Source: Lachnospiraceae bacterium (GTDB lineage Bacteria > Bacillota > Clostridia > Lachnospirales > Lachnospiraceae). From it: DNA of 38,429 nt. The translations under genes were made by a program, and so were the position numbers. The notes below the pieces were generated by a model. That model was not told where the DNA came from, searched no databases, and was given only the letters and a program-made list of their open reading frames with translations. Shown one piece after another: positions 6,930 to 14,542 of the stretch; position 1 is the first letter of the stretch, and each line of letters starts with the position of its first letter. Location: assembly GCA_004552595.1 (NCBI GenBank), contig SFNX01000021.1:1-38429 (forward strand), given 5' to 3'.

Positions 6930-7420
6930 TTTATTTTTCGCTCGCAGGCGATCAGTACAATGTTGGAATCATTAAAGAAGGAAACACTTCTATCATCGCA
7001 AAGTTCATTGCAGAAGAAACCGGCTCAGAACTTTTTGAACTTGAAACTCAAAAGCCTTATCCGACCGACAGCTACAACAACCTCATCAAAATTGCAAAAG
7101 ACGAGCAGAACAAAAAAGCCCGCCCTGCCCTAAAATCTGATATAGACATCTCTGCCTACGACACAATCTACATCGGCTATCCAAACTGGTGGGGAGATAT
7201 GCCAATGCCAGTTTACACATTCCTCGAAGCCCACAACTGGAGCGGAAAAACAATCATCCCATTCTGCACCCATGAAGGAAGTGGACTTAGCGGAACAGAA
7301 AGCCGCATCCGTTCAACCTGCAAAGGCGCCACTGTAGAAAAAGGCCTCGCCGTTCAGGGAAAGGTTGCCCAAACTAACAGAAGTGCTGCTAAAAAAGCAG
7401 TTCAGGACTGGCTGAAATAA
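6911..7420 (+). CDS. flavodoxin family protein (cytoplasmic in present frame)
   Basis: A 169-residue flavodoxin paralogous to those at 476 and 1919, with KSLVVYFSLAGDQYNVG, the GYPNWWGDMPMP motif and the FCTHEGSGLSGTE loop. The ATG at 6911 has a suitable GGAG six bases upstream, created by the duplicated unit. A signal peptide is encoded just upstream in another frame, so the ancestral product was probably exported and the present product is probably cytoplasmic. Closest in pattern to the exported paralogue (both have NVGIIKEGNTSIIAK or SVGTITEGNTAVIAK after the first loop). Confidence 0.9.
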   Translation: MGKSLVVYFSLAGDQYNVGIIKEGNTSIIAKFIAEETGSELFELETQKPYPTDSYNNLIKIAKDEQNKKARPALKSDIDISAYDTIYIGYPNWWGDMPMPVYTFLEAHNWSGKTIIPFCTHEGSGLSGTESRIRSTCKGATVEKGLAVQGKVAQTNRSAAKKAVQDWLK

Positions 7421-7477
7421 TAACTTATTTTTCAAACAAAATTCCAAAGGGAATTAGATTGTAATCGACGTCCCGCC

Positions 7478-8299
7478 CTAAAGTAAAAGCCCCTGATAAA
7501 TCTCCAGATCCTTATTTCCAAAGACATTGAAGACAACCTTCTTCACGCTGGATGCTGGATTTTCAGCAAGCCACATTTCAACCGTCTCCACTGCAATCTG
7601 AGCGGCAAGGTCAGCAGGGAATCTGAAAACTCCGGTTGAAATGCAGCAGAAAGCGACCGATTCAAGCTGATTTTGAGACGCAGTTTCAAGGCAGTTTTTG
7701 TAGCAGTTTGCAAGAAGAAGCTTTTCGCGGGGTCCCACGCTTGTGTAAATAATGGGGCCAACAGTATGAAGCACATAACGACTTGGAAGATTAAAGGCTG
7801 GAGTGATTTTGCAAAGTCCGGTTGCTTCTTCGTGCCCCTGCTTTTGCATCAGCTCGTTACAGGCAAGTCTGAGTTGAATGCCCGCAAAGGTATGGATACA
7901 GTTGTCGATGCAGATGTGAAGTGGCGCAAAGCATCCAAGCAAAGCAGAGTTTGCAGCATTAACAATCGCATCAACTTTTAGCGTGGTGATGTCGCCTTGC
8001 CAGAGGTATAGCTTTGGGTTCCTCGTCGTTGGGCTTAAGTCAGCAATATCCGTAATCCCCCGCTCTTTATTAACCTGCTGCAGGTACTCATCCTGTATTC
8101 TCAAAAAGTCTTCGCTAATGGAATATGGACCACGAATATTCATCAAAGCCCGGAGTATATCGCACTGACTTTTTTCATCATCAGGAATCACAAAGCCGCC
8201 TTCATTTCCGGGCACAAGCCCCAGCTTAAAGCCTGCACTACCCTTATCTTCTTTGAGGAGTTCTGTTATCAAATATAATCTGCGTTCTGCCTGTGTCAT
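7478..8299 (-). CDS. zinc-containing macrodomain protein (ADP-ribosyl hydrolase)
   Basis: A 273-residue protein: an N-terminal helical extension of about 90 residues and a macrodomain. The macrodomain has DAIVNAANSALLGCFAPLHI and CIDNCIHTFAGIQLRLACNE, the Cys/His pattern of zinc-macrodomains, then HTVGPII and the phosphate loop STGVFRFP. This class removes ADP-ribose placed by its partner sirtuin SirTM. The start overlaps the stop of the SirTM gene by four bases (ATGA), so the two are translationally coupled. The GcvH-like and LplA2 genes usually linked to SirTM are not in this window. Confidence 0.9.
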   Translation of the reverse strand: MTQAERRLYLITELLKEDKGSAGFKLGLVPGNEGGFVIPDDEKSQCDILRALMNIRGPYSISEDFLRIQDEYLQQVNKERGITDIADLSPTTRNPKLYLWQGDITTLKVDAIVNAANSALLGCFAPLHICIDNCIHTFAGIQLRLACNELMQKQGHEEATGLCKITPAFNLPSRYVLHTVGPIIYTSVGPREKLLLANCYKNCLETASQNQLESVAFCCISTGVFRFPADLAAQIAVETVEMWLAENPASSVKKVVFNVFGNKDLEIYQGLLL

Positions 8300-9168
8300 A
8301 AGCTTTTTACAACCTCATAAATGTCATTATTTACGCAAATACTCTGTTTTTCAATCTCGCCAGGAACCTCTGCCTCACCCTTGTTTATGCAGACATAAAC
8401 AGCTTTTGGATTTGCATAGGTCATCTTCCAGAAAGGATATTTTATGATTCCCGGAGTGTTACCGCCAACACCAAGCTCCAGAAAAACAATACGGTCATCT
8501 TTATTCTTATTCAGAAAATCTTCATAACGGCCAGCTGCCTTATACCAGCCTTCATCTTCCACAAAAGTGTCGTCAGCGCGAAGGTTCATGCTCATAGGCT
8601 TTCCGCACACAGGACAGCGGGGAACCAGTTCAGAAGGAACAGTCATTTTGATTCCTTCAAAACCATTTTCCGGGAGTTCAAGACTGCCATCATCCTGAAT
8701 TACAAAGCCCTGTTCCCTGACCATTTTTTCAACAAAAAGCTGATTATCGTAAGTTTTCTTGTGACAAGGCTCCGAGCACTGCCAGAGACCGTAATCCCCC
8801 TGAGTGTAAAAGAGCCTTTCCTTATCGAATCCTGCTTTCTGAAAGCAGTGATCAACATTAGTCGTAAGAACAAAATAATTTTTATCCTTTACCAGTTCAA
8901 AAAGTTTTTCATAAACAGGAATGGTCGTATCCATGTAGCGGTTAATCATGATATAGCGGCTCCAGTAAGCCCAGTTTTCTTCCAGAGTTTTGTAAGGATA
9001 AAAGCCACCGGAATACATATCATGAAAGCCGTACTTCTTTTCAAAATCAGCAAAATATTTTTGGAAGCGAGGCCCGCTGTAGGTAAAGCCCGCAGAAGTT
9101 GAAAGCCCGGCTCCCGCACCAATGAGAACTGAGTCTGCATTTTGTAAGATTGATTTGATGTTTTCCAT
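8296..9168 (-). CDS. SirTM, class M sirtuin (protein ADP-ribosyltransferase)
   Basis: A 290-residue sirtuin-fold protein. The NAD-binding start is DSVLIGAGAGLSTSAGFTYS; TTNVDHCF and the catalytic-loop region LFYTQGDYGLWQC follow. A zinc ribbon is given by CSEPC and CPVCGKPM, and the second Rossmann part by FLELGVGGNTPGI. SirTM enzymes ADP-ribosylate a lipoylated GcvH-like carrier instead of deacetylating. The operon runs PNPOx-like, SirTM, macrodomain. The target carrier must be elsewhere or different in this organism. Confidence 0.9.
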   Translation of the reverse strand: MENIKSILQNADSVLIGAGAGLSTSAGFTYSGPRFQKYFADFEKKYGFHDMYSGGFYPYKTLEENWAYWSRYIMINRYMDTTIPVYEKLFELVKDKNYFVLTTNVDHCFQKAGFDKERLFYTQGDYGLWQCSEPCHKKTYDNQLFVEKMVREQGFVIQDDGSLELPENGFEGIKMTVPSELVPRCPVCGKPMSMNLRADDTFVEDEGWYKAAGRYEDFLNKNKDDRIVFLELGVGGNTPGIIKYPFWKMTYANPKAVYVCINKGEAEVPGEIEKQSICVNNDIYEVVKSL

Positions 9169-9177
9169 TCTCCACCT

Positions 9178-9636
9178 CTATAGATTAAAAACAACAGGCT
9201 TAGAAAAAGCTTTATTCTCTTCAAGTCCCTTAACATGACCAAGATTGTTCAGACTACCGGAAATCTCAGAAAGATAGAAGACCTTGAACAGAGGATGATT
9301 TGCATCATTTTTGTACAGCTGGCGAACTATGGAAGATTTTTCCATAATCATTTTCTTAACCGTAAGATTTTCTTCAAAGACAACCCTTGCACTCATGCGA
9401 ATCCAGGCTGTATCAATTTCATTCTCCATAAGACGGGAGCCACAAAGGTCAATATAAGGATTCACAGAAAGCTCCTTGAACATATCCTTCTGGCTGTTTG
9501 TGCAGAACCACAGCTTTTCATCATGGACTACCATGTACTGAACAGGCCTCACCTTTGGCTTCCCATCCAAACCGATTGTTGCCAGATACTGTAAGCCTAC
9601 TTTATCAAGATATTCTGCAATTTCTGTAACTGTCAT
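9178..9636 (-). CDS. pyridoxamine 5'-phosphate oxidase-like FMN protein
   Basis: A 152-residue split-barrel flavin-binding protein. Signature segments are LDKVGLQYLATIGLDGKPKV, RPVQYMVVHDEKLWFCTNSQ and KDMFKELSVNPYIDLCGSRL, typical of the general stress/PNPOx-like family. It may reduce a small quinone- or F420/FMN-linked substrate; the exact one is unknown. It is the promoter-proximal gene of the SirTM operon (nine bases before SirTM). It is divergent to an Rrf2 regulator, with palindromic operator sequence between them. Confidence 0.87.
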   Translation of the reverse strand: MTVTEIAEYLDKVGLQYLATIGLDGKPKVRPVQYMVVHDEKLWFCTNSQKDMFKELSVNPYIDLCGSRLMENEIDTAWIRMSARVVFEENLTVKKMIMEKSSIVRQLYKNDANHPLFKVFYLSEISGSLNNLGHVKGLEENKAFSKPVVFNL

Positions 9637-9672
9637 TCGTGGCTCCTTTTAACATCATCCAGATTTTTTATC

Positions 9673-9698
9673 TAGTTGTAATTTATCGTTTACAACTA
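9673..9698. promoter_or_regulatory. palindromic operator between PNPOx/SirTM operon and Rrf2 gene
   Basis: TAGTTGTA and TACAACTA form perfect eight-base arms around a ten-base AT-rich centre. Further half-sites TTGTAA (about 9713) and TTACAAC (about 9748) lie towards the Rrf2 gene. The placement suggests that Rrf2 controls both divergent units. Confidence 0.65.
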
Positions 9699-9787
9699 AA
9701 GATAATATAGTGTTGTAATTCGTAAATGTCAAGCGATGTTCTTTATTTTTTACAACAGATATGATATATTTTATTCAGGACAGGATT

Positions 9788-10210
9788 ATGAAACTAAACA
9801 CAAACCTTACCGTTGCCATTCACACTATCCTCTGCATCGCTTATTTTAAAAAAAACTACAAAGTCACTTCCGACTTTATTGCGGGAAGTACCGGAATGAA
9901 CCCGGTAATTATCAGAAAGATTTTGGGAAAACTCCAGGTAGCTGGAATGGTAGAAACAAAAGCCGGGGTCGGAGGCTCTACCCTTTCAAAGAAAGCCGAA
10001 GAAATTACCCTTTTGGATGTCTACAAGGCAGTGAGCGAAGAAAAGGAGAGCGAGCGTTCTGTTTTTAATTTTCATGTAAATCCTAATCCAAAATGTCCCG
10101 TTGGCAGCAAAATCCATGCAGTTCTAGACCAGCCATTAGATAATGCCCAAAAGGCTTTGGAAGAAGAATTGAAAAAAACAACAATTAAGGATTTGATGGG
10201 AAAGCTATAA
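9788..10210 (+). CDS. Rrf2 family transcriptional regulator
   Basis: A 140-residue winged-helix regulator: LTVAIHTILCIAYFKKNYKV, VTSDFIAGSTGMNPVIIRKI, then LGKLQVAGMVETKAGVGGST, the Rrf2 HTH plus wing. The three clustered cysteines of Fe-S Rrf2 proteins (IscR, NsrR) are absent. A single Cys lies in NPKCPVG, as in YwnA/CymR-like members, so sensing is probably by thiol or ligand. Start 9788 fits the AGGA upstream and the family N-terminus. Divergent to the SirTM operon, its likely target. Confidence 0.87.
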   Translation: MKLNTNLTVAIHTILCIAYFKKNYKVTSDFIAGSTGMNPVIIRKILGKLQVAGMVETKAGVGGSTLSKKAEEITLLDVYKAVSEEKESERSVFNFHVNPNPKCPVGSKIHAVLDQPLDNAQKALEEELKKTTIKDLMGKL

Positions 10211-10256
10211 TCTAGTGCCCAATCTGAGTAATAGGTAAACAAGGATATTTAGATAT

Positions 10257-10730
10257 ATGATAAATGAAAAAGTTTTAGACTTCCTCAAAGCTAAGGGATA
10301 TGCAGACAGACTCACCGAACACAAAGAAACAATCGATACCGTAGAACATGCAGCACAGCAGATTGGCTGTTCTGAGGCGGAGATTGCAAAGACGCTTTCA
10401 TTTATTGTGGATGAAAAACCTGTTATCGTGGTAATGGCAGGTGATGGCCGAGTAAACTCGTCAAAGTTCAAGGCTCTCTTTCATACAAAACCAAGTATGA
10501 TTCAGCGAGACCAGGTTGAAGCAATTACCGGATTTGCACCCGGCGGAGTCTGCCCTTTCAATGTTCCAAAAGAAATTCCCGTATGGCTCGATGTTTCAAT
10601 GAAGAGATTTGAATACGTTCATCCAGCAGGCGGAAACTCATTTACTTCGGTAAAACTAACTCCCTCTGAACTGGAAGAAGTATCAGGCGCCACCGGCTGG
10701 TGTGATGTCTGTAAGGGCTGGGAAGAATAG
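10257..10730 (+). CDS. YbaK/EbsC family aminoacyl-tRNA deacylase
   Basis: A 157-residue protein of the INS/YbaK editing-domain family, which removes mischarged amino acids (for example Cys or Ala from tRNA-Pro) in trans. Recognisable parts are IDTVEHAAQQIGCSEAEIAK, TLSFIVDEKPVIVVMAGDGR and VNSSKFKALF. The conserved GFAPGGVCPFN segment and the C-terminal VYPAGG-like element (EYVHPAGGNSF) are also present. Length is typical. It stands alone between the Rrf2 gene and a convergent DUF1697 gene. Confidence 0.88.
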   Translation: MINEKVLDFLKAKGYADRLTEHKETIDTVEHAAQQIGCSEAEIAKTLSFIVDEKPVIVVMAGDGRVNSSKFKALFHTKPSMIQRDQVEAITGFAPGGVCPFNVPKEIPVWLDVSMKRFEYVHPAGGNSFTSVKLTPSELEEVSGATGWCDVCKGWEE

Positions 10731-10746
10731 AAGAAAAAGCCAGATT

Positions 10747-11256
10747 TTACAACTCCGCAATCTTTCGAAGCGTGTTTGCAGTCCTAATTGTAATCATTTC
10801 CCCGATGCCAGGAATCGCAGTCTTTTTCCACCAGTTGGCCTTTGCATATAGTTTGCGATCAAATGACCAGAATGCCGCATTCCCGCAAATCTCAACTTTT
10901 TCAAGTGCTGCAGACGGCTCCCCGATTTTATCGGCCACTGTTTCAATACTTTTTGAAGCAATTGCAAAAATCAGATTGTCATAAATATCTTTGCTGTCAC
11001 TTCCCCACCAGGACGGTGCTTTTGAAAGAAGACATTTCAATTCATCCTGAGAAATCACAAAAACTGGAATCTCAAGATGAAAAGTTTCTAAGATGATTGT
11101 ACGAATTCTTTCTGCAAGTTTTACAGCATCTGTCTCATCATCAGAAAAAATCACATTCCCGCTGTTCAGATATGTTTTTACATCTGCAAAACCTTTTTCG
11201 CCAAGGGCAGTTTTCAGTTCAGGCATGGAGATTTTATTTTTCCCATATCTTGTCAT
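10747..11256 (-). CDS. DUF1697 family protein, N-terminally shortened
   Basis: A 169-residue DUF1697 protein of unknown function: GKNKISMPELKTALGEKGFA, DVKTYLNSGNVIFSDDETDA, the APSWWG segment and a C-terminal TIRTANTLRKIAEL. Family members start with a strand YIALLRGINVGG that forms the core of the fold. Here the frame starts just after it (MTRYGKNKIS), and the bases upstream have no matching codons in any frame, so the 5' end has been replaced. Upstream lies a fragment of an acetyltransferase gene. It may be non-functional. Confidence 0.72.
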   Translation of the reverse strand: MTRYGKNKISMPELKTALGEKGFADVKTYLNSGNVIFSDDETDAVKLAERIRTIILETFHLEIPVFVISQDELKCLLSKAPSWWGSDSKDIYDNLIFAIASKSIETVADKIGEPSAALEKVEICGNAAFWSFDRKLYAKANWWKKTAIPGIGEMITIRTANTLRKIAEL

Positions 11257-11309
11257 TTTAATTTTCCTATTTCCGTTTCTTCAGCTCTCGTCTCACCATT
11301 TCCAAATCA

Positions 11310-11456
11310 CTACTTGTCAGAATTGGAATCAGCAATATAAGTAAAATCACCAACGATAATGTTTGGATTCTTAAGAGTGGGTTTTACATAAATTTCTTTA
11401 TCATAACCAGATATAGGATGAATTGTCATTGGATTTGGAATCTTGCCGTCTTTCAT
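11310..11456 (-). pseudogene. Vat/CatB-type xenobiotic acetyltransferase, 5' fragment
   Basis: Forty-eight codons reading MKDGKIPNPMTIHPISGYDK then IYVKPTLKNPNIIVGDFTYI. This is the characteristic N-terminus of streptogramin/chloramphenicol O-acetyltransferases of the hexapeptide class. The family needs about 210 residues; here the frame stops after SNSDK and the beta-helix is missing. The broken end adjoins the shortened DUF1697 gene, so one rearrangement probably damaged both. Confidence 0.7.
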
Positions 11457-11548
11457 TCTGAAACCTCAATTCAATTATAACAGAAAAGTTTCCTCAAAGC
11501 ACTGAATAAATCCCCGATTAATGCTAAAATGCCGCGTAAGGAACTATT

Positions 11549-11938
11549 ATGGAAATCAGCAATGAAGATATGAAGATTCTGTTGAAATCTCAACAGGGAG
11601 AACTGGATGCCGTTCTCATGTATAATGCTCTGGCCGAAGTTGCAAAACACCAGAAGGACAAGGACACTTTCCGTCAACTTGCAAAGGAAGAAGGCCACCA
11701 TGCATCAGTTTTTCATAAGCTGACTCAAACAGAACTTACTCCAAAGCACACAAAAGAAATTCTCCTTCCCCTACTCTACAGAATCTTCCCAAGATGGATT
11801 TTATATCCCGCAATCGCACAGGGTGAATATGCTGCCGTAAAGACTTATGCTCCGGTAGCCGAAAAGTTCCCCGAAGTTGAAAGCGTAAAAAATGACGAAA
11901 AACGTCACGGAGATACGGTGAAAGGGCTTTTGCAATAA
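11549..11938 (+). CDS. rubrerythrin/ferritin-like diiron protein
   Basis: A 129-residue four-helix-bundle protein. Iron ligands are visible in paired ExxH-type motifs: GELDAVLMYNALAEVA, KEEGHHASVFHKL, the Glu in AQGEYAAVKTY and the final NDEKRHGD. There is no rubredoxin domain. It probably acts as a cytoplasmic peroxide-scavenging or iron-binding protein in an anaerobe. An AAGGAA site precedes the ATG and a TAAAAT -10-like box lies about 20 bases upstream. It stands between two zones of broken genes. Confidence 0.83.
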   Translation: MEISNEDMKILLKSQQGELDAVLMYNALAEVAKHQKDKDTFRQLAKEEGHHASVFHKLTQTELTPKHTKEILLPLLYRIFPRWILYPAIAQGEYAAVKTYAPVAEKFPEVESVKNDEKRHGDTVKGLLQ

Positions 11939-11946
11939 AAAGAGAT

Positions 11947-12045
11947 TTAGGCTTTCTTGGGTTTCTTTTCCGGAAGCTCAGCATACATACCATCCAGAAG
12001 TTCCTGAATCAAAGCCTTATCATCAAAACTATCAAATCCATTCAT
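11947..12045 (-). CDS. small unidentified ORF or gene remnant
   Basis: Thirty-two codons: MNGFDSFDDKALIQELLDGM then YAELPEKKPKKA. Amino-acid use looks like real protein (acidic helix, Lys/Pro tail) but no family is recognised. No good ribosome site precedes it, and a second short frame (MGHTEEMKFIDEWI) overlaps its start. It is probably the 3' remnant of a longer gene. Confidence 0.3.
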   Translation of the reverse strand: MNGFDSFDDKALIQELLDGMYAELPEKKPKKA

Positions 12046-12078
12046 CAATAAACTTCATTTCTTCTGTATGTCCCATAA

Positions 12079-12213
12079 CTAGCGGAACTTAATCATCTTT
12101 TGATAGTTTTCTACAACTTCTTCCGGGGGCATTTTCATGTCGGAATTAATCCACCATTTGATTGTTTCACAAAAGCTCCCGGTAAACAATTGCAGTTTGA
12201 GTTGCAAATGCCA
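12079..12213 (-). pseudogene. TetR-family C-terminal fragment next to a HAD-like fragment
   Basis: One minus-strand frame reads LQLFTGSFCETIKWWINSDM then KMPPEEVVENYQKMI and stops at 12079. This is the typical last helix pair of TetR-like regulators. In an overlapping frame, codons around 12204-12240 read KLFVFDLDGICNSN, resembling motif I of HAD phosphatases, but nothing else of that enzyme is present. I read 11.95-12.33 kb as decayed sequence from at least two genes. Confidence 0.45.
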
Positions 12214-12333
12214 TCAAGGTCAAATACAAAAAGTTTAAGTTTTAGATTTATCAATTTTTCTTTAAATCTACTCTGTATAAATCTCTATAATTATTCTTGT
12301 AATAACTTTCTAGCCTGCCTGACGAAGCCCTGG

Positions 12334-12363
12334 TTGAAATTGATGTGAATACAATTGTAGAAT
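12334..12363 (+). promoter_or_regulatory. sigma70-type promoter, probably leaderless transcript
   Basis: TTGAAA, 18 bases, TAGAAT; the -10 box ends seven bases before the ATG at 12371, and no Shine-Dalgarno sequence is present. Confidence 0.55.
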
Positions 12364-12370
12364 AGTAAAT

Positions 12371-12925
12371 ATGTTTGATTCTTCCCTGATTACCTATGCC
12401 GTGTCTCTTCACTTTTCGCAAAAAGTAAATGATATTGTTATCTCAACCTTACAAGCCATTGCGGATAAAACTGGAAACCGTTTTATGATTGAAAATAAAA
12501 TTCCACCGCATATTACAATCGGGGCTTTTCATGCAGCCAGAGAAGAAGAAGCAAAACTGCTGCAGCTTGTAGAAGACTTTGCGCGAGACAAGAAGGCTGG
12601 CACTGTACAATTCAGTGAAGTCGGCGACTTCAACGGCAAAGTACTTTTTTTGAAACCAGAGAAGAATCTCTTCCTTTCCCAGATAAACAAGGATCTCCAT
12701 ACCCTGCTGCTTCCAGAGTTTGAAAAAGCTGAAAACGGCTACTATCTGCCGGATATCTGGTTTCCACACACAACCCTTGCAACAAGATTGAATCAAAACC
12801 AATTTTCTGCAGCAAAAGAAATCGCAAAGAAAATCTCGCTACCACTGGAAGCTGCTATAGAAGAGCTTGCAGTTTACCAATGCTCGCCGTTTTTGGAATT
12901 GAAGAAATTCGGATTAAAGGCTTAA
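12371..12925 (+). CDS. 2H phosphoesterase (2'-5' RNA ligase-like)
   Basis: A 184-residue protein with two HxT motifs, PPHITIGAFH near residue 55 and WFPHTTLATR near residue 135, forming the twin-histidine active site of the LigT/2H superfamily. Members hydrolyse 2',3'-cyclic phosphates or related RNA ends. The specific substrate is unknown. A second, different 2H protein lies at 21615. Probable leaderless mRNA. Convergent with the flavodoxin gene downstream, two bases apart. Confidence 0.85.
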   Translation: MFDSSLITYAVSLHFSQKVNDIVISTLQAIADKTGNRFMIENKIPPHITIGAFHAAREEEAKLLQLVEDFARDKKAGTVQFSEVGDFNGKVLFLKPEKNLFLSQINKDLHTLLLPEFEKAENGYYLPDIWFPHTTLATRLNQNQFSAAKEIAKKISLPLEAAIEELAVYQCSPFLELKKFGLKA

Positions 12926-12927
12926 AA

Positions 12928-13452
12928 TTACTTCAACTCCGCAAGAATTGGTTCGATGTACTTTTTGTCAGAAATATCGTAGGAATGAGAAATCATCTGG
13001 GCCATGTTCTTCTCAGCTTCGCTTGCATCTTTTTTGTTTGCTAACATTGTTGTAAACATTTTCATCATGAACTTAGAAAAGCCGCTCATTTTTTCGTAAT
13101 TAAAACCGCCAGGACAATAAAATGCTTTTAAGGAATTCCATTCTTCGTCGGTAAAGTTTCTACGCATCGCAGCAGGGATGTCTGGACTTTCTGCAGGGCT
13201 TCCCCCAACTCCATAAACTATGATTTTTTTGCCCGCAGCTGAAAGGGATGGAAACTGTTTTTTGAACCAGGCAAGATTTTTAATTCCACCCGCCATGAAC
13301 CAGCCGCCAAAAATGATTGCATCATAATCAGAAAGTTTGATTTTTTTAGCCTGCTTAAAATCTACGCATTCTGCCCCACTCGCCTCGCTGATCCATTCTG
13401 CGTATCTTTTTGTAAAGCCTGTCTGACTTGTGTAAATTACGATTGTTTTCAT
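12928..13452 (-). CDS. flavodoxin domain protein (HemG/MioC-like)
   Basis: A 174-residue flavodoxin-like protein distinct from the WWG group. It starts KTIVIYTSQTGFTKRYAEWI, the FMN phosphate loop, followed by YDAIIFGGWFMAGGIKN and KIIVYGVGG. Such proteins are found as protoporphyrinogen oxidase-like or general flavodoxin-domain proteins; function here is unproven. GGAGG ahead of the ATG at 13452 fixes the start. It begins ten bases after the MarR stop, so the two form an operon, and the MarR protein probably controls it. Confidence 0.85.
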   Translation of the reverse strand: MKTIVIYTSQTGFTKRYAEWISEASGAECVDFKQAKKIKLSDYDAIIFGGWFMAGGIKNLAWFKKQFPSLSAAGKKIIVYGVGGSPAESPDIPAAMRRNFTDEEWNSLKAFYCPGGFNYEKMSGFSKFMMKMFTTMLANKKDASEAEKNMAQMISHSYDISDKKYIEPILAELK

Positions 13453-13462
13453 TTTGATCCTC

Positions 13463-13957
13463 CTAAGCTTGAATGCCTGCGACACCAGTCACTCCGCCTG
13501 TTGCTCCTGTTAGATTTTTTTCCATTCTGGAAATTATTTGAAATACATTTTTGATTTCATCATCAGAAATGCCATCATATAAAAGCTTCAAAAAATCCAT
13601 CTCTTTATTCTGATATTTTTTTGCAAGCTTTTTTTGCTTTGAAGTAAAATAAATCCGCTGCTTGCGTTTGTCATTATCATCCTGCTTCAGAACAAGGATT
13701 TCTTTTTTTACAAGAGCGTTGAGAATCTCTTTTACGTTCTGTCTTGAGCAGCCCATAGTTTCGGCAAGGTCATTAGCAGTCGGTGCCTCTTTTGAATAGA
13801 GATTCATACAAGCGAGGAGAAACCACTGCTTACAGGTTATCTCTTCATAAAAAGAATCCCCCGCTGCCTGCAGTCTGTTCATAAAGGCAAAGAGAAGCCC
13901 GAACAATCCAAACTGAGGCGGCATCATATTAAGAATCTGATCATTTGTTATCTGCAT
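13463..13957 (-). CDS. MarR family regulator
   Basis: About 164 residues with the winged helix EITCKQWFLLACMNLYSKEA, TANDLAETMGCSRQNVKEIL, NALVKKEILVLKQDDNDKRK. The C-terminal helix, which carries the dimer contacts, ends in an odd GATGGVTGVAG tail. The start is uncertain: ATG 13957 lies directly after an 18-bp palindrome, and no ribosome site is visible for it or for ATG 13975. With a TATAAT at 13979-13984 the mRNA may be nearly leaderless. It likely represses its own operon with the downstream flavodoxin. Confidence 0.83.
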   Translation of the reverse strand: MQITNDQILNMMPPQFGLFGLLFAFMNRLQAAGDSFYEEITCKQWFLLACMNLYSKEAPTANDLAETMGCSRQNVKEILNALVKKEILVLKQDDNDKRKQRIYFTSKQKKLAKKYQNKEMDFLKLLYDGISDDEIKNVFQIISRMEKNLTGATGGVTGVAGIQA

Positions 13958-13958
13958 A

Positions 13959-13976
13959 TATGCAATATATTGCATA
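13959..13976. promoter_or_regulatory. 18-bp palindromic operator upstream of marR gene
   Basis: TATGCAATATATTGCATA is a perfect palindrome touching the MarR start codon and lying just downstream of a TATAAT box. Size and symmetry are typical of MarR dimers, so autoregulation is likely. Confidence 0.7.
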
Positions 13977-14020
13977 ATATTATAAATGTCAAATTCATAA
14001 AATTCCAAACAATATCAGTT

Positions 14021-14530
14021 TTAATTGTTCCAGATGGTTTTGATGATTTGCGCTTCTTTTCCCTGATAGTTTCCAAGCCCCTCATAGATTTGGGTGAATC
14101 CGCATTTTTCCAGGACGCGGATAGAGGCGGTATTTTCCGTAAGGCAGATTCCGTAGACTTCTTTGATATTGAGTTTTTTTGCCATGGCAGAAAGAAAGGC
14201 TTTTACTGCTTCTGTGGCGTATCCCTTGCCGGTAAAGTTTTTTGCGATATGATAGCCGATTTCCCAAGTTCCTTCGTCGAGTTTGCAAAGCTGAACATAG
14301 CCGATATTTTTTCCTTCGCTATTTGTGATTACAGGATATACAAATGGGCCGTCTGTGCTCTCGTATCGTGACATCAAAAACTCAATTGCCTCGCGGGCTT
14401 CTTCAACAGAGTTATAAACTTCATCTGGTACAAAACGTCTGGTATCGTCGTCCTGAGAGTTTTCATAGACGGTCTGGTCCATGTCTTGGGAAAAAGTTGT
14501 GATTGTAAGGTGTTCTGTTTTTATTTGCAC
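14021..14530 (-). CDS. GNAT N-acetyltransferase (RimJ/RimL-like)
   Basis: A 169-residue acetyltransferase. Conserved features are GTWEIGYHIAKNFTGKGYAT followed by EAVKAFL (strand 4, acetyl-CoA pyrophosphate loop of motif A) and EVYGICLTENTASIRVLEKC then GFTQIYEG, a standard motif B. The group acetylates N-termini of ribosomal proteins or small amines; the substrate here is unknown. Minus-strand start at 14530. It is 12 bases downstream of the alpha/beta hydrolase gene and may be in the same transcript. Confidence 0.87.
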   Translation of the reverse strand: MQIKTEHLTITTFSQDMDQTVYENSQDDDTRRFVPDEVYNSVEEAREAIEFLMSRYESTDGPFVYPVITNSEGKNIGYVQLCKLDEGTWEIGYHIAKNFTGKGYATEAVKAFLSAMAKKLNIKEVYGICLTENTASIRVLEKCGFTQIYEGLGNYQGKEAQIIKTIWNN

Positions 14531-14542
14531 GGATTTTCCTTT

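Noticed and set aside
11360..11375. Target for sequence after the second handle (TCTTAAGAAT)
   Set aside because: A ten-base, partly palindromic match inside a pseudogene without a PAM; consistent with chance.
12100..12348. 82-codon plus-strand ORF
   Set aside because: It is antisense to recognisable TetR and HAD-like remnants, lacks a ribosome site and has biased composition.
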